From contig CALCZU010000138.1 of assembly GCA_937903155.1 (NCBI GenBank), positions 1 to 43,163 of the forward strand: a stretch of 43,163 nt of DNA. Direction: 5' to 3'. Under the pieces are notes generated by a model, which worked only from the letters and a program-made list of their open reading frames with translations, was not told where the DNA came from and made no database searches. Of this stretch, positions 30,799 to 39,707 are shown piece after piece (positions within the stretch are counted from its first letter, which is position 1; every line of letters starts with the position of its first letter). This stretch comes from an uncultured Bdellovibrionales bacterium. GTDB lineage: Bacteria; Bdellovibrionota; FAC87; UBA2466. A program made the translations under genes and the position numbers.

Positions 30799-33213
30799 TT
30801 ATTGGTATCTGGGAAGTTCGTCGATTTTAAACTGGCGGTGTTCCATCTGACCTTTTTTGACTCGAACAACGGTTTCAGTGTCGATGGTGAGTGTTTCATT
30901 GAGAAATCGGAGTTTGACGTCTTGGGCGGCGGGCAGTGAAAGCGTGTAAAATTTGTCCGCATCATAAGTCTGAATTTCGCTGCCATCGACAAAGAGACGC
31001 GCGCGATAATTTAATTTAAACTCTAAAATGCCTTCGGCGGCCGCCTTCAGTGTGAATCGATATGGTTTCATCTGCTTTTGCGCTTTAATTCGATTCGAAA
31101 GCGTCTCGTACCCTGCTTTTTTAATCACGACCTCGACCCATTCATTACAAGCAACGAGCGCAACACCCACAACCCCTTTATTCTGACCATTCACCGACCA
31201 AACCGCTCCTGGAGGATCGGTTTCGGCTTTGAGCGTGCACAAGTCCCCTGCAATCGGAACCGCAGCCGGCGTAGGATTCGGAGGAAGGACTTTCGGTTTT
31301 GGAACTGCGGCGACGGGTCTTTCAGGCAAAATCGTCTCGACCACCATCTTTTGAGGTTCTTTTTGCAATCCTCGTTGAATGAGCTCGACACCCGCGTAGG
31401 TAATGACCGCGACTAAAACTAGAGTCACCCATGAAACCGAATGGTGTTTTTTGGGTTCTGCCACTTCTTCCATTCGATGCGCATCGTGAATGCGTTTTTT
31501 TGCCCCCGCTAGTTCAATGAGCGGCTCGCTTTTTGGAAGACGGAAGTTTCCTTGGGTATCTTTTGAAAGTTTTTGGTCTTGAGTAATCGATTTTTCGATA
31601 TTCTGACTATTGGGTTCAATCTTGTGGGGGCTCGTTTGGCTCGATTCCACTTTCGACTGAGTTTCGATTTCAATCGGTTGTTCCGTCACCGAACGATTCG
31701 GATACGAAATCGATTTTCGAGAGGCGCCGATGTCTTTTGCCAGACCCATATTCGGCAATGTCGGAGTGTGCGTGTAAGGTTCTCGATTGATCGAGACTGC
31801 GGGCGTGGCCGAAGATTCTTGGATCTCTTCGATTTTTGTCACTTCGCCCTTCATCTCGGGGTTCGAATGAGAAGGAGACGAGACACTGTCCTCTGGACGA
31901 GAGACAATCGTTTTCAGTTCCGTTGCCACTTCTTTTTCTTCGTTACGAACCGAAGTTTTTGCTTCGGTTGAAGTGCCCACTTCAGTCGGAGATTGGATAG
32001 AAACTTCCTTCGCGGCCGATCGCGAAATCGATCTCACCGGTTGATTGGATTTACTCTGGTCTTCGATCTCTTTTAAGAGATCGCTTAATCCACTGTCTTC
32101 ACCGAATGTAAAACCGGTTTCTTCTTCTTTATCAAAGTTTGTGACTGGTTCATTTTCGGTGCGGCTGTGAACGGAAAGACTCGAGTCTTCGCGACGAGTA
32201 GAGACTTCTCCTTGAGAAAACGGAATGGATTGTCGGTTAATATCTTCCGAACGCTTTTGTTCCATTTCCATTTCACTGACAAAAACAGAATGAAGAATAT
32301 CTGCGAGGTCTTTTTGTGTAAAAGAAGGAAAGTGTTTATTCAAAAATTCTTGAAGGGCTCGGTGCATTTGACCGGCCGTTTGAAATCGGGTGTTGCGATC
32401 TTTTGTAAGCGTTCTCAAAATAATTTTTTCGAGATCGAGAGGAATCTTGGGATTGATTTTAGTCGGCACCGCGATCATGCACTCTTGAATGAGTTTTAAA
32501 GTCGCAATGTCGTTATCTGTTTGAAAAAGTCTTTTTCCGGTCGTTAATTCATACAACATGATCCCGTTTGAAAAAATATCCGTCCGAGAATCAATGGATT
32601 CGCCATTGGCTTGCTCGGGCGACATATAACCGAACTTGCCTTTGATCACACCCGATCGCGTTTCGTCCGCACGGTCACGTGCTTTTGCAATTCCGAAGTC
32701 CACGATTTTGACGGCCCCTTCGTAGGAGAGCATCACGTTTTGCGGGGACATGTCTCGATGGATGATATTGAGAGGCTTGCCTTCGGTTTCATCTTTTCGC
32801 GAGTGCGCGTAATCGAGTCCTTTGCAAACTTCATTGATGATGTAAACTGCACACGCAATCGAAACCGTGTAGTTAATCTTTTTTACTTTGTTAACGAACT
32901 GTCTTAAATTTTTTCCGTTTACAAACTCCATCGTCAAAAGATAAGCGCCGCTAATTTTTTGGAAGTTGTAGATTTGAACGATGTTTGCGTGAGTCAGTTG
33001 ACTCGAAAGTCTCGCTTCAAATTCGAACATGCGCACAAACTCTTCGTTCGAACTGTAATGCGGAAGAATGCGTTTGATCGCGAGTTGCTTTTCGAACCCA
33101 CCGGCACCTCGGAGTTTGCCACGATACACCTCGGCCATCCCGCCTGTGGCGAGCCGCTCGAGCAGCAAATAATCTCCAAGTCTGAAAGGTTTAAAATCCA
33201 AAACGGTCCTCAC
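30799..33213 (-). CDS. Membrane-anchored Ser/Thr protein kinase with C-terminal PEGA-like domains
   Basis: The 804-residue protein has an N-terminal Hanks-type kinase domain of the GGMAEVY subtype frequent in myxobacteria: glycine loop LATGGMAEVY (21-30), Lys47 in AIKRIL, Glu66, catalytic HRDMSPQNVM (152-161), DFG (172-174) and GYMSPEQ in the activation segment. All residues needed for activity are present. About 290 polar, Ser/Glu-rich residues follow, then one transmembrane helix near 594-615, and periplasmic C-terminal PEGA-like domains (SVNGQNKGVVG, then LFVDGSEIQTYD). It probably senses an envelope signal and phosphorylates cytosolic targets. It diverges from mreB across 215 bp; a link to cell shape is only a suggestion. 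Confidence 0.9.
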   Translation of the reverse strand: MRTVLDFKPFRLGDYLLLERLATGGMAEVYRGKLRGAGGFEKQLAIKRILPHYSSNEEFVRMFEFEARLSSQLTHANIVQIYNFQKISGAYLLTMEFVNGKNLRQFVNKVKKINYTVSIACAVYIINEVCKGLDYAHSRKDETEGKPLNIIHRDMSPQNVMLSYEGAVKIVDFGIAKARDRADETRSGVIKGKFGYMSPEQANGESIDSRTDIFSNGIMLYELTTGKRLFQTDNDIATLKLIQECMIAVPTKINPKIPLDLEKIILRTLTKDRNTRFQTAGQMHRALQEFLNKHFPSFTQKDLADILHSVFVSEMEMEQKRSEDINRQSIPFSQGEVSTRREDSSLSVHSRTENEPVTNFDKEEETGFTFGEDSGLSDLLKEIEDQSKSNQPVRSISRSAAKEVSIQSPTEVGTSTEAKTSVRNEEKEVATELKTIVSRPEDSVSSPSHSNPEMKGEVTKIEEIQESSATPAVSINREPYTHTPTLPNMGLAKDIGASRKSISYPNRSVTEQPIEIETQSKVESSQTSPHKIEPNSQNIEKSITQDQKLSKDTQGNFRLPKSEPLIELAGAKKRIHDAHRMEEVAEPKKHHSVSWVTLVLVAVITYAGVELIQRGLQKEPQKMVVETILPERPVAAVPKPKVLPPNPTPAAVPIAGDLCTLKAETDPPGAVWSVNGQNKGVVGVALVACNEWVEVVIKKAGYETLSNRIKAQKQMKPYRFTLKAAAEGILEFKLNYRARLFVDGSEIQTYDADKFYTLSLPAAQDVKLRFLNETLTIDTETVVRVKKGQMEHRQFKIDELPRYQ

Positions 33214-33368
33214 GTATGATTACCCTAACGTTTTCGGCTTTTTTTCTGAGAGAGTTGATCTATTCCTGAGTGTCGCTCTGTGACACGAATGATTTACCGC
33301 GTTAACAGTGCCTAAATTTTGTCTATTTGAGCGATTTGAGGGTGACTCTTGAGCTTCGTCACAGTATA

Positions 33369-33397
33369 TTCACAGACACTTAGACTAGTTGTGTTAT
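33369..33397 (+). promoter_or_regulatory. Likely mreB promoter
   Basis: TTCACA (33369-33374), a 17-bp spacer and TGTTAT (33392-33397) precede the mreB ATG by about 31 bp. Both boxes match consensus at four of six bases or more, and the overlapping TATAAA is an alternative -10. The rest of the 215-bp divergent gap (33214-33428) shows no other clear element. Confidence 0.4.
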
Positions 33398-33428
33398 AAA
33401 ATCATAAACGACCCTGGGGGTATCCTGT

Positions 33429-34490
33429 ATGCCAACGCTGAATCCCATTCGAAGAACCATGAATCGGTTGATGGGAATGTTCTCAAGCGATCTCGCCATT
33501 GATTTAGGAACTGCCAATACTTTAGTGTATGCAAAAAATCGCGGACTCATCATCGATGAACCTTCGGTGGTCGCAGTTCACAAAAATCCGAGAGGCGGTC
33601 CAAGTCGAGTTTTAGCCGTCGGAAGAGAAGCCAAAGAAATGTTAGGCCGCACGCCGGGTAGTATTGTCGCCATTCGCCCGATGAAAGATGGTGTGATTGC
33701 AGACTTTGAAGTGACTCAAAGCATGCTGAAATATTTCATCCAAAAATCCAACGAAAAAATTACGTTGGTTAGACCCAGAATTATTATTTGCGTTCCCTTT
33801 GGAATTACCCAAGTGGAAAGACGTGCTGTGAGAGAATCCGCGCAATCTGCGGGCGCTCGCGAAGTTTTTCTGATTGAAGAACCGATGGCAGCCGCGATTG
33901 GAGCAGGCCTTCCGATTACCGAACCTTCCGGCAATATGATTGTGGATATCGGTGGCGGAACCACTGAAGTGGCTGTGATTTCGCTCGGCGGAATTGTGTA
34001 CAGTCAATCGGTCCGCGTGGCAGGTGATAAGTTTGACGATGCGATCGTCAACTACATCAAACGCCAATACAATTTACTTATCGGAGAGCGCACCGCCGAA
34101 CAAATTAAAATTGAAATCGGAAACGCGTTTCCTTTTGACGAAGTGAAATACTGTGAAGTCAAAGGACGTGATCTCGTTGTCGGAAGTCCGAAGACCGTCA
34201 CTGTCAGCTCGGATGAAATCCGCGAAGCTTTAGTCGATCAAGTCAATATTGTGGTCGATGCAGTCAAGCAGGCACTCGAAAGAACGCCTCCTGAACTGGC
34301 AGCCGATATCGTCGATAAAGGGATTGTCCTCGCAGGCGGTGGATCCCTTCTCGCAAACTTTGATATTTTAATCCGTGAACGCACAGGTTTGCCTGTGATG
34401 TACGCAGAAGATCCGTTGAAGTGCGTTGTGATCGGTTCCGGAAAAGTTTTGGATCAACTCGATCTGCTGAAGTCGCTGACAATCGAATAA
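33429..34490 (+). CDS. mreB: Rod shape-determining actin homologue MreB
   Basis: The 353-residue protein matches MreB throughout: SSDLAIDLGTANTLVY (phosphate 1), VRPRIIICVPFGIT, the ATP site DIGGGTTEVAVISLGGIV (phosphate 2), GERTAEQIKIEIG and KGIVLAGGGSLL (adenosine motif). It polymerises under the inner membrane and guides lateral wall synthesis. The N-terminus is about 14 residues longer than usual; MGMFSSDLAID at 33471 is an alternative start. mreC, mreD and other elongasome genes are not next to it; instead a palindromic repeat follows and tolB converges on it. Confidence 0.95.
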   Translation: MPTLNPIRRTMNRLMGMFSSDLAIDLGTANTLVYAKNRGLIIDEPSVVAVHKNPRGGPSRVLAVGREAKEMLGRTPGSIVAIRPMKDGVIADFEVTQSMLKYFIQKSNEKITLVRPRIIICVPFGITQVERRAVRESAQSAGAREVFLIEEPMAAAIGAGLPITEPSGNMIVDIGGGTTEVAVISLGGIVYSQSVRVAGDKFDDAIVNYIKRQYNLLIGERTAEQIKIEIGNAFPFDEVKYCEVKGRDLVVGSPKTVTVSSDEIREALVDQVNIVVDAVKQALERTPPELAADIVDKGIVLAGGGSLLANFDILIRERTGLPVMYAEDPLKCVVIGSGKVLDQLDLLKSLTIE

Positions 34491-34522
34491 CCATTTCCAA
34501 ATCGCAGAAGGAAAGACGCGTC

Positions 34523-34610
34523 GTCATTGCGAGCGTGCGTAGCACGCGCGGCAACCTTTGTACGCTGAGCTGGGAAGGTTGCCACGCGTGCTACGCATGC
34601 TCGCAATGAC
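34523..34610. repeat. Long GTCATTGCGAG palindromic repeat (copy E)
   Basis: This 88-bp copy sits between the convergent mreB and tolB genes. It keeps the outer arms and the core GGCAACCTT / AAGGTTGCC, but the inner stem is GCGTGCGTAGCACGC instead of GGGTGCGTAGCACCC, with matching changes in the other arm (GCGTGCTACGCATGC). As a strong hairpin it may also terminate both genes. Confidence 0.87.
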
Positions 34611-34643
34611 AAGAACGAATCAATGACGGTTTAGCGCAAAAAT

Positions 34644-36029
34644 TCAGCCGTCGTTGGGACCCCACATTGGAGTTTGGCATTCTTTGTCGGTGGGAGAAAT
34701 CCGTGTTTTCTGGGTGCCGTCGACCGTCATGACGTAAACGCCGTAATGGCCGCCTTCGTTGCTTGAGAAAACAAAGTGTCTTCCTGTCGGAGCGAAGGAA
34801 GGATTTTCAGAATTGGTTCTTCTGCCTTTGTCGCCTGCCGTGAGTCGGGAGAGGTTACTTCCATCCGGATCAATAACGTAGATATCAAAATTTCCGGTGC
34901 CGGATTGTTGAGCCGCGAAAAGAATCTTATCGCCTTTGGGAGACCATGCGGGACTCGAGTTATATTGTCCGGCGAAAGTGAGCTGGTTTGCAATTTTTGT
35001 GGCGACATCTAGGACGTAAATCATTGGGTGTCCTGAACGTGCACTCGAGAAAACAATTTTAGTTCCTTCTGGATTCCAACTCGGTTCGACATCAAAAAGT
35101 TGGGATTCCATATTGGCTTGAAAACCTTCGCCGCTTAATTTTTTCCAACGGATTTCGCGACTGATCGGTTCGGGATCAGAAATACTTTCTTTGCCGATAA
35201 AATAAAGTTCCGGCCGTCCCGTGTAACTTAACGTTGCAATGCCTTTTGGATATTTGGCGGACCAGGTCGCGCCACTATTCATTCCTTCGCGAGCGGAGAG
35301 GATGACTCTTCCTCCGGTTTCAAGATTATGTTTTTTTAAAACCGTTCCTTTTTTTCTTTGGCCATTTAAGATGACCCATTCGTGTTGAGTGTAGGAAATA
35401 CTTCTTCCGTCGGGAAACCATGCGGGACGAGAGGAAATCGTGTTGTCGCTAGTGAGTCGTACTAAATTACGTCCATCGGGATCGACTACGTAAATTTCTT
35501 TGGGAGGCATGCGTTTTTTGTAGTCTGCGCAGACCATCACGATTCGACTGAAGAATAGCCCTCGTTCGCCCATGAGTTCTTTTAAAATGTCTTCAACGAC
35601 CGCATGGACGAGTCGAGAGTACTGCGCTGGAGGATTCTGATAACTCTTCGATAGAATTTTTTTCTGCCCCGGAACATCGTAAAGGCTCGCTTGTAAGAAA
35701 AGTTTTCCGCCCGTGACTTTGTAACCCAATTTGATCGCAAACGAGGCGCCCGCAGAAGAGTAGCCCTGATAATTCATCGCTTCTGAGTCTGGGGTATCAA
35801 AAGGACTAAATAGCGAGGATGGCAAAAAATCAAAAATATTCGCAAAGTCTAAATCCGATTGAAATTGGTCAAAAATATTTCGTGCCAACGTCGCATCATG
35901 CCCTTCGCCCATCGCGCGGACTTGCCCGAGCGCGACTTTAGATTTTCGAACCGTGGCTCCACTGACAAGAATCGACGTTTCGGCTTTCGCCATTGAGAAA
36001 GCACAGAGGAGGAATAAGAGGTATTTCAT
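34644..36029 (-). CDS. tolB: Tol-Pal system beta-propeller protein TolB
   Basis: From the ATG at 36029 the product has 461 residues with a signal peptide (MKYLLFLLCAFSMAKA), placing it in the periplasm. An N-terminal domain (about 30-160) precedes repeated beta-propeller blades with the TolB signatures RPAWFPDGRSISYT, EPSWNPEGTKIVFSS, SPAWSPKGDKILFA and NPSFAPTGRHFVFSS. TolB links Pal and TolA during outer-membrane constriction. The frame is open back to 36149, but that part lies in a palindromic repeat; an AAAGGA ribosome site supports 36029. It is the last gene of tolQRAB here; pal does not follow. Confidence 0.93.
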   Translation of the reverse strand: MKYLLFLLCAFSMAKAETSILVSGATVRKSKVALGQVRAMGEGHDATLARNIFDQFQSDLDFANIFDFLPSSLFSPFDTPDSEAMNYQGYSSAGASFAIKLGYKVTGGKLFLQASLYDVPGQKKILSKSYQNPPAQYSRLVHAVVEDILKELMGERGLFFSRIVMVCADYKKRMPPKEIYVVDPDGRNLVRLTSDNTISSRPAWFPDGRSISYTQHEWVILNGQRKKGTVLKKHNLETGGRVILSAREGMNSGATWSAKYPKGIATLSYTGRPELYFIGKESISDPEPISREIRWKKLSGEGFQANMESQLFDVEPSWNPEGTKIVFSSARSGHPMIYVLDVATKIANQLTFAGQYNSSPAWSPKGDKILFAAQQSGTGNFDIYVIDPDGSNLSRLTAGDKGRRTNSENPSFAPTGRHFVFSSNEGGHYGVYVMTVDGTQKTRISPTDKECQTPMWGPNDG

Positions 36030-36057
36030 TGGGGTCCTTTCGAAACCGTTGATAGCC

Positions 36058-36153
36058 GTCATTGCGAGAAGCGGGGCAACGAAGCAATCTCGCCGTTTAC
36101 ATGAGCGTCCTTTTGCAGCGAGATTGCTTCGTCGCTCCGCTCCTCGCAACGAC
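36058..36153. repeat. Long GTCATTGCGAG palindromic repeat (copy F) inside the tol operon
   Basis: This 96-bp copy lies between tolA and tolB. It keeps only the outer ends (GTCATTGCGAG and CTCGCAACGAC); the interior differs wholly from the other copies, with GAAGCAATCTCGC / GCGAGATTGCTTC as the inner stem. It is transcribed within the operon and could slow or process the message between the two genes. Confidence 0.82.
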
Positions 36154-36182
36154 TGATTTCTAATAGTTCTTCTCCGTAGGGT

Positions 36183-37040
36183 TCATGGTGTAAAGTATAT
36201 GTCTATCCCATCATTTAAGATAGAGTCCTCATCGGGTGGAGGAAACGTCGACTGGTCAATGGCGTTTAAGACGGCAGAGTCATAAAGCGAATCACTCGAG
36301 GGACTGATAATTTTTCGGCTTTTTACTTTTCCGCTCGCCATCAATTCTAAATGCACACCCGCTTTGAGTAATTTTTTCTTCTGCCAAAAAGAAACGCTGA
36401 AATGTTGGAGAACTTCTTCTTTAATAATTCCGCGATACCGATCCTTTACCGTCCCGATGGCTCCGGTGGAAGAAGTCCCTTGAGAGAGAACGTTTCCGAC
36501 GACTTTACCACGACCTTTTTTGCCGGCGGCGGATTGCAAACCTTTTAAAGCTTGTTCTCTTTTTGCTTCGAACTCGAGTTGTTTTAACGCCTTGGCTTTT
36601 TCTTTATCTGCTTTTAACTTTTTTTCGTGCGCGATTTTTTCTTCGGCTTTCGCTTTCATGTCAGCAATGTCTTTTTGTCGTTTCAGATCTTCTGCTTTTT
36701 TCTGCTCGACTTCTCTTGCGAGCTTCATCTCGTCTTCGTGGGATTTTTTATCGACCTCTTCTTTTGTGACTTTAGGTTTTTCAACAATGGGCATCGTGGT
36801 GTCGAGGCTCGGTTTTTCGTTGATTAACTGCTGCGGCAAGCCGACCACATCGACTTGAATAAAACTCTGATACATTTTTTGAGAGACATCTTCTTTTTTC
36901 TTAAAAATTTCGACGCCCATTTTATCGAGAACCTTCACACTCACAACACAGAAGATGAGCATGCCGTGCAAGACGAGCGAAACCGTCAACGCGGATGAAG
37001 GCAACTCTAAAAACTTATCATCTAAGGTATGCTGGCTCAT
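36183..37040 (-). CDS. tolA: TolA-like protein (TonB/TolA C-terminal domain)
   Basis: The 285-residue protein has one N-terminal transmembrane helix (about residues 17-37), a long Lys/Glu/Ala-rich helical middle (about 90-170, for example EEKIAHEKKLKADKEKAKAL) and a C-terminal TonB/TolA fold (KDRYRGIIKEEVLQHFSVSF to FPPPDEDSILNDGIDIYF). This is the TolA layout: the helix contacts TolQ/TolR in the inner membrane and the C-terminal domain reaches TolB/Pal. It follows tolR by 12 bp on the minus strand. The assignment as TolA rather than TonB rests on the tolQRAB order. Confidence 0.88.
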   Translation of the reverse strand: MSQHTLDDKFLELPSSALTVSLVLHGMLIFCVVSVKVLDKMGVEIFKKKEDVSQKMYQSFIQVDVVGLPQQLINEKPSLDTTMPIVEKPKVTKEEVDKKSHEDEMKLAREVEQKKAEDLKRQKDIADMKAKAEEKIAHEKKLKADKEKAKALKQLEFEAKREQALKGLQSAAGKKGRGKVVGNVLSQGTSSTGAIGTVKDRYRGIIKEEVLQHFSVSFWQKKKLLKAGVHLELMASGKVKSRKIISPSSDSLYDSAVLNAIDQSTFPPPDEDSILNDGIDIYFTP

Positions 37041-37052
37041 GAACTTTAAGGT

Positions 37053-37481
37053 CTATTTCTTGGAATCGGGAGGTTCGGTGACTAATCCTATTTTATCAAT
37101 TCCTGCGGATTTTGCCGAGGCCATTGCGCGAGCCACGATTCCGTAAGCAACTGCGTCATCTGCACGCACAAAAATCTCTTTGTTAGGCTTGTCTTTGTAG
37201 TAATTCACGAGTTTTGGGTATAGAGCGTCAAGACTGACTTCTTCTTTTTCGAAGTAAACTTTCGCATCTTTGCTGATCGTAATCGTGGTTGGTTTCACAT
37301 CCTGAGGGAGAGCTTTCGCAGACGCTTTGGGAAGTTTAATCGGAATTCCATTTTCCATGAGTGGAGTTGTCACCATAAAGATGACCAAAAGCACAAGCAT
37401 CACGTCGACGAGTGGCGTGATATTGATATCACTGACAGGTGCATTGTCTTCTGATGAGGGACGAAAGCCAGCCATATCCAC
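37053..37481 (-). CDS. tolR: TolR/ExbD family protein
   Basis: The 142-residue protein has one transmembrane helix (DVMLVLLVIFMVTTPLM, about 26-42) with the proton-linked Asp26 just before it in NITPLVDVMLVLL, and a periplasmic domain ending KIGLVTEP. With TolQ it uses proton flow to energise TolA. It starts 19 bp after tolQ and is followed by tolA. Confidence 0.92.
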   Translation of the reverse strand: MDMAGFRPSSEDNAPVSDINITPLVDVMLVLLVIFMVTTPLMENGIPIKLPKASAKALPQDVKPTTITISKDAKVYFEKEEVSLDALYPKLVNYYKDKPNKEIFVRADDAVAYGIVARAMASAKSAGIDKIGLVTEPPDSKK

Positions 37482-37500
37482 CTTTGTTAATTTGAAACAA

Positions 37501-38244
37501 TCAATTCGCTAAAAAATTGCGCTTAATGATATTCAAAAAATCAGAACCGAAGACATCCATATCCGCTCGTAGCGCTCGGATCTTATGATTGAAAAAATTG
37601 TATCCCATCGTCGCCGGAATCGCGCAACCTAATCCGACTGCAGTCGCAATCAAAGCTTCGGCAATCCCAGGTGCGACGGTTGCAAGACTCGCTCCACCCT
37701 GAACGCCAATATTTTGAAAGGCATTCATAATTCCCCAAACGGTTCCAAATAAACCGATAAACGGAGCCGTACTCGCAGCCGTTGCTAAAAAAGTCATCGA
37801 GGCTTCAAGCTTTAAACTCTCGAGACGGTGAGACATCGTCAAAGCTCTTTCGACATTTTCGATGGAAGACGCATGCGGCGTCACCGCTCCGTCGCCTTTA
37901 TCTGTTTTCTGTCGTTCTTTTTCGATAATTTTTTGGAGTTCTTTGTAACCGGCTTGAAAAAGTCTCGAGACAGGAGCTGCAGGATATTTTTTGGATTCGG
38001 AGTAAATAAAATCCATGCTCTTCCCGCCCCAAAAGATCTCTAAAAATTGCTCACTCGAATCTCGGCATTTTTTTACCATTTTCCATTTCGAATAAATCAC
38101 GGCCCAAGAAAAGAAAGAGAATGCGACTAAGAGAAGTAAAACTCCCATCACGATGGGGCTCGAACTTGCGAGCAGATCGATAAAACTAACGGAAGTTCTT
38201 ACAGTTTCTTGAGGTCCATTGGCTGCGTAAGCTTCGATGATCAT
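37501..38244 (-). CDS. tolQ: TolQ/ExbB family proton channel protein
   Basis: The 247-residue protein has three hydrophobic helices in the MotA/ExbB pattern: one near 32-52, and two after a cytosolic stretch (MTFLATAASTAPFIGLFGTVWGIM, then APGIAEALIATAVGLGCAIPATMGYN). GLFGTVWGIM and the Ala-Glu-Ala-Leu helix are the family signatures. It is the first gene of tolQRAB with a strong promoter behind it. trmFO starts divergently 65 bp away. Confidence 0.93.
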   Translation of the reverse strand: MIIEAYAANGPQETVRTSVSFIDLLASSSPIVMGVLLLLVAFSFFSWAVIYSKWKMVKKCRDSSEQFLEIFWGGKSMDFIYSESKKYPAAPVSRLFQAGYKELQKIIEKERQKTDKGDGAVTPHASSIENVERALTMSHRLESLKLEASMTFLATAASTAPFIGLFGTVWGIMNAFQNIGVQGGASLATVAPGIAEALIATAVGLGCAIPATMGYNFFNHKIRALRADMDVFGSDFLNIIKRNFLAN

Positions 38245-38269
38245 AGAGATTGCTATTGGTTGAATGTTT

Positions 38270-38298
38270 AGTGTAAGAGAACGCTCTACTTAGGTCAA
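38270..38298 (-). promoter_or_regulatory. Promoter of the tolQRAB operon
   Basis: On the minus strand TTGACC (38298-38293), a 17-bp spacer and TACACT (38275-38270) form a good housekeeping promoter about 25 bp before the tolQ ATG. The -35 box overlaps the upstream ribosome-site region of the divergent trmFO gene. Confidence 0.65.
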
Positions 38299-38309
38299 GG
38301 AAGCGGAAA

Positions 38310-39707
38310 GTGACTCAAAAACCCATTATTGTAATTGGAGCTGGATTAGCCGGAAGTGAAGCCGCTTACCAAATTGCTTCGCGTAAAATTCCCGTCATTC
38401 TTTACGAGATGCGCCCCCAACGAATGACCGAAGCCCATACGGGCATGGGGTTTGCCGAGCTCGTTTGCAGTAATAGTTTTGGATCCATTCAAGAGAATAG
38501 CGCGTCACGTATTTTAAAAGATGAGCTGAATCAATTGGGATCTTTTGTTTTGCAAAAAGCATTCGCCCATCAAGTGCCGGCCGGAAGCAGCCTTGCCGTT
38601 GACCGCGACAAAATGAGTGAAGAAATCACACAAGCACTTTCAACCCATCCCTATATTGAAATTCGTCGAGAAGAATTAACGGTGATTCCCGAAAATCAAC
38701 TCGTGATTTTAGCAACGGGTCCTCTCACCTCGCCCGAACTTTCTGCAAATTTAAGTACATTGCTCGGCGAAAACTCACTTTATTTTTACGACGCAATTTC
38801 TCCGATTGTTTCGGCCGAGAGTTTAGACTTCTCTAAAATGTTTTTTGCAAATCGTTATGACAAAGGTGAAACGCCAGACTTTTTGAATATTCCTTTGGAT
38901 AAGACTTTGTATGACACCCTTGTTGATGACTTACTGACGGGAGACGTTGTATTGCCCCACAATTTTGAGGAAGAAAAGTATTTCGAAGGCTGTATGCCGA
39001 TTGAAGCCATTGCTTCGCGAGGTAGACAGACACTCGCCTTTGGTCCGATGAAGCCGGTTGGCTTAACCGATCCCAAAACGGGGCGTTGGGCCTATGCAAC
39101 GATTCAGTTAAGAACCGAAAACAAACACAAAACGGCATATAACCTCGTCGGTTTTCAAACGAAATTGAAATACAAAGAACAAGAGAGAATTTTTAGAAAG
39201 CTCCCAGGTCTTGAAAACGCCGAGTTTCTACGTTTGGGAAGTATGCACCGAAACACCTACATCAATTCGCCGAAGCATCTTCTGCCCACACTGCAATTGA
39301 AGAAAAATGCGAACGTTTTTATTGCGGGGCAATTAACCGGCACCGAAGGCTATCTCGAGTCGGTTGCGACCGGAATGCTCGCGGGAATCAATGCGTCTTT
39401 GATTTATCAAAATGCGTCTCCGTGGACTCTTCCTCCCGAAACGATGTTGGGCGCTTTGACTCATGCGGTATCGGATGAAGCACGCACGCATTTTCAACCG
39501 ATGAATTCGAACATCGGAGTGTTACCGCCTTTAGAAATTCCTGTCAGGAAAGATAAGAAACTCAGAAATCAAAAGATGAGTGAGCGTTCGAAAGAAAAGT
39601 TGAATGCCTTTTTAGGAAATCTTACATCGAGTCCGGAGAGTCTGAAAAAGCAGAGTTGTACGCTTTTCCCTTCGCAAAACCTCGACCATCCGAATGTGCA
39701 GGGTTAG
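38310..39707 (+). CDS. trmFO: Methylenetetrahydrofolate-tRNA-(uracil-5-)-methyltransferase TrmFO
   Basis: The 465-residue flavoprotein makes ribothymidine at position 54 of tRNA with methylene-THF and FAD. It starts with IIVIGAGLAGSEAAYQIA (FAD site) and YEMRPQRMTEAHTG, then AELVCSNSFGS with the conserved Cys, PAGSSLAVDRDKM, EGCMPIEAIASRGRQTLAFGPMKPVGL, and GQLTGTEGYLESVATGMLAG. The start is GTG, with AAGGAAG upstream. The last 25 or so residues extend past the usual C-terminus and overlap the convergent Gly/Met-rich gene by 86 bp. Confidence 0.94.
   Translation: MTQKPIIVIGAGLAGSEAAYQIASRKIPVILYEMRPQRMTEAHTGMGFAELVCSNSFGSIQENSASRILKDELNQLGSFVLQKAFAHQVPAGSSLAVDRDKMSEEITQALSTHPYIEIRREELTVIPENQLVILATGPLTSPELSANLSTLLGENSLYFYDAISPIVSAESLDFSKMFFANRYDKGETPDFLNIPLDKTLYDTLVDDLLTGDVVLPHNFEEEKYFEGCMPIEAIASRGRQTLAFGPMKPVGLTDPKTGRWAYATIQLRTENKHKTAYNLVGFQTKLKYKEQERIFRKLPGLENAEFLRLGSMHRNTYINSPKHLLPTLQLKKNANVFIAGQLTGTEGYLESVATGMLAGINASLIYQNASPWTLPPETMLGALTHAVSDEARTHFQPMNSNIGVLPPLEIPVRKDKKLRNQKMSERSKEKLNAFLGNLTSSPESLKKQSCTLFPSQNLDHPNVQG

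Noticed and set aside
36030..36149. Extended N-terminus of TolB
   Set aside because: The extra 40 codons are read from a palindromic repeat and would bury the signal peptide.
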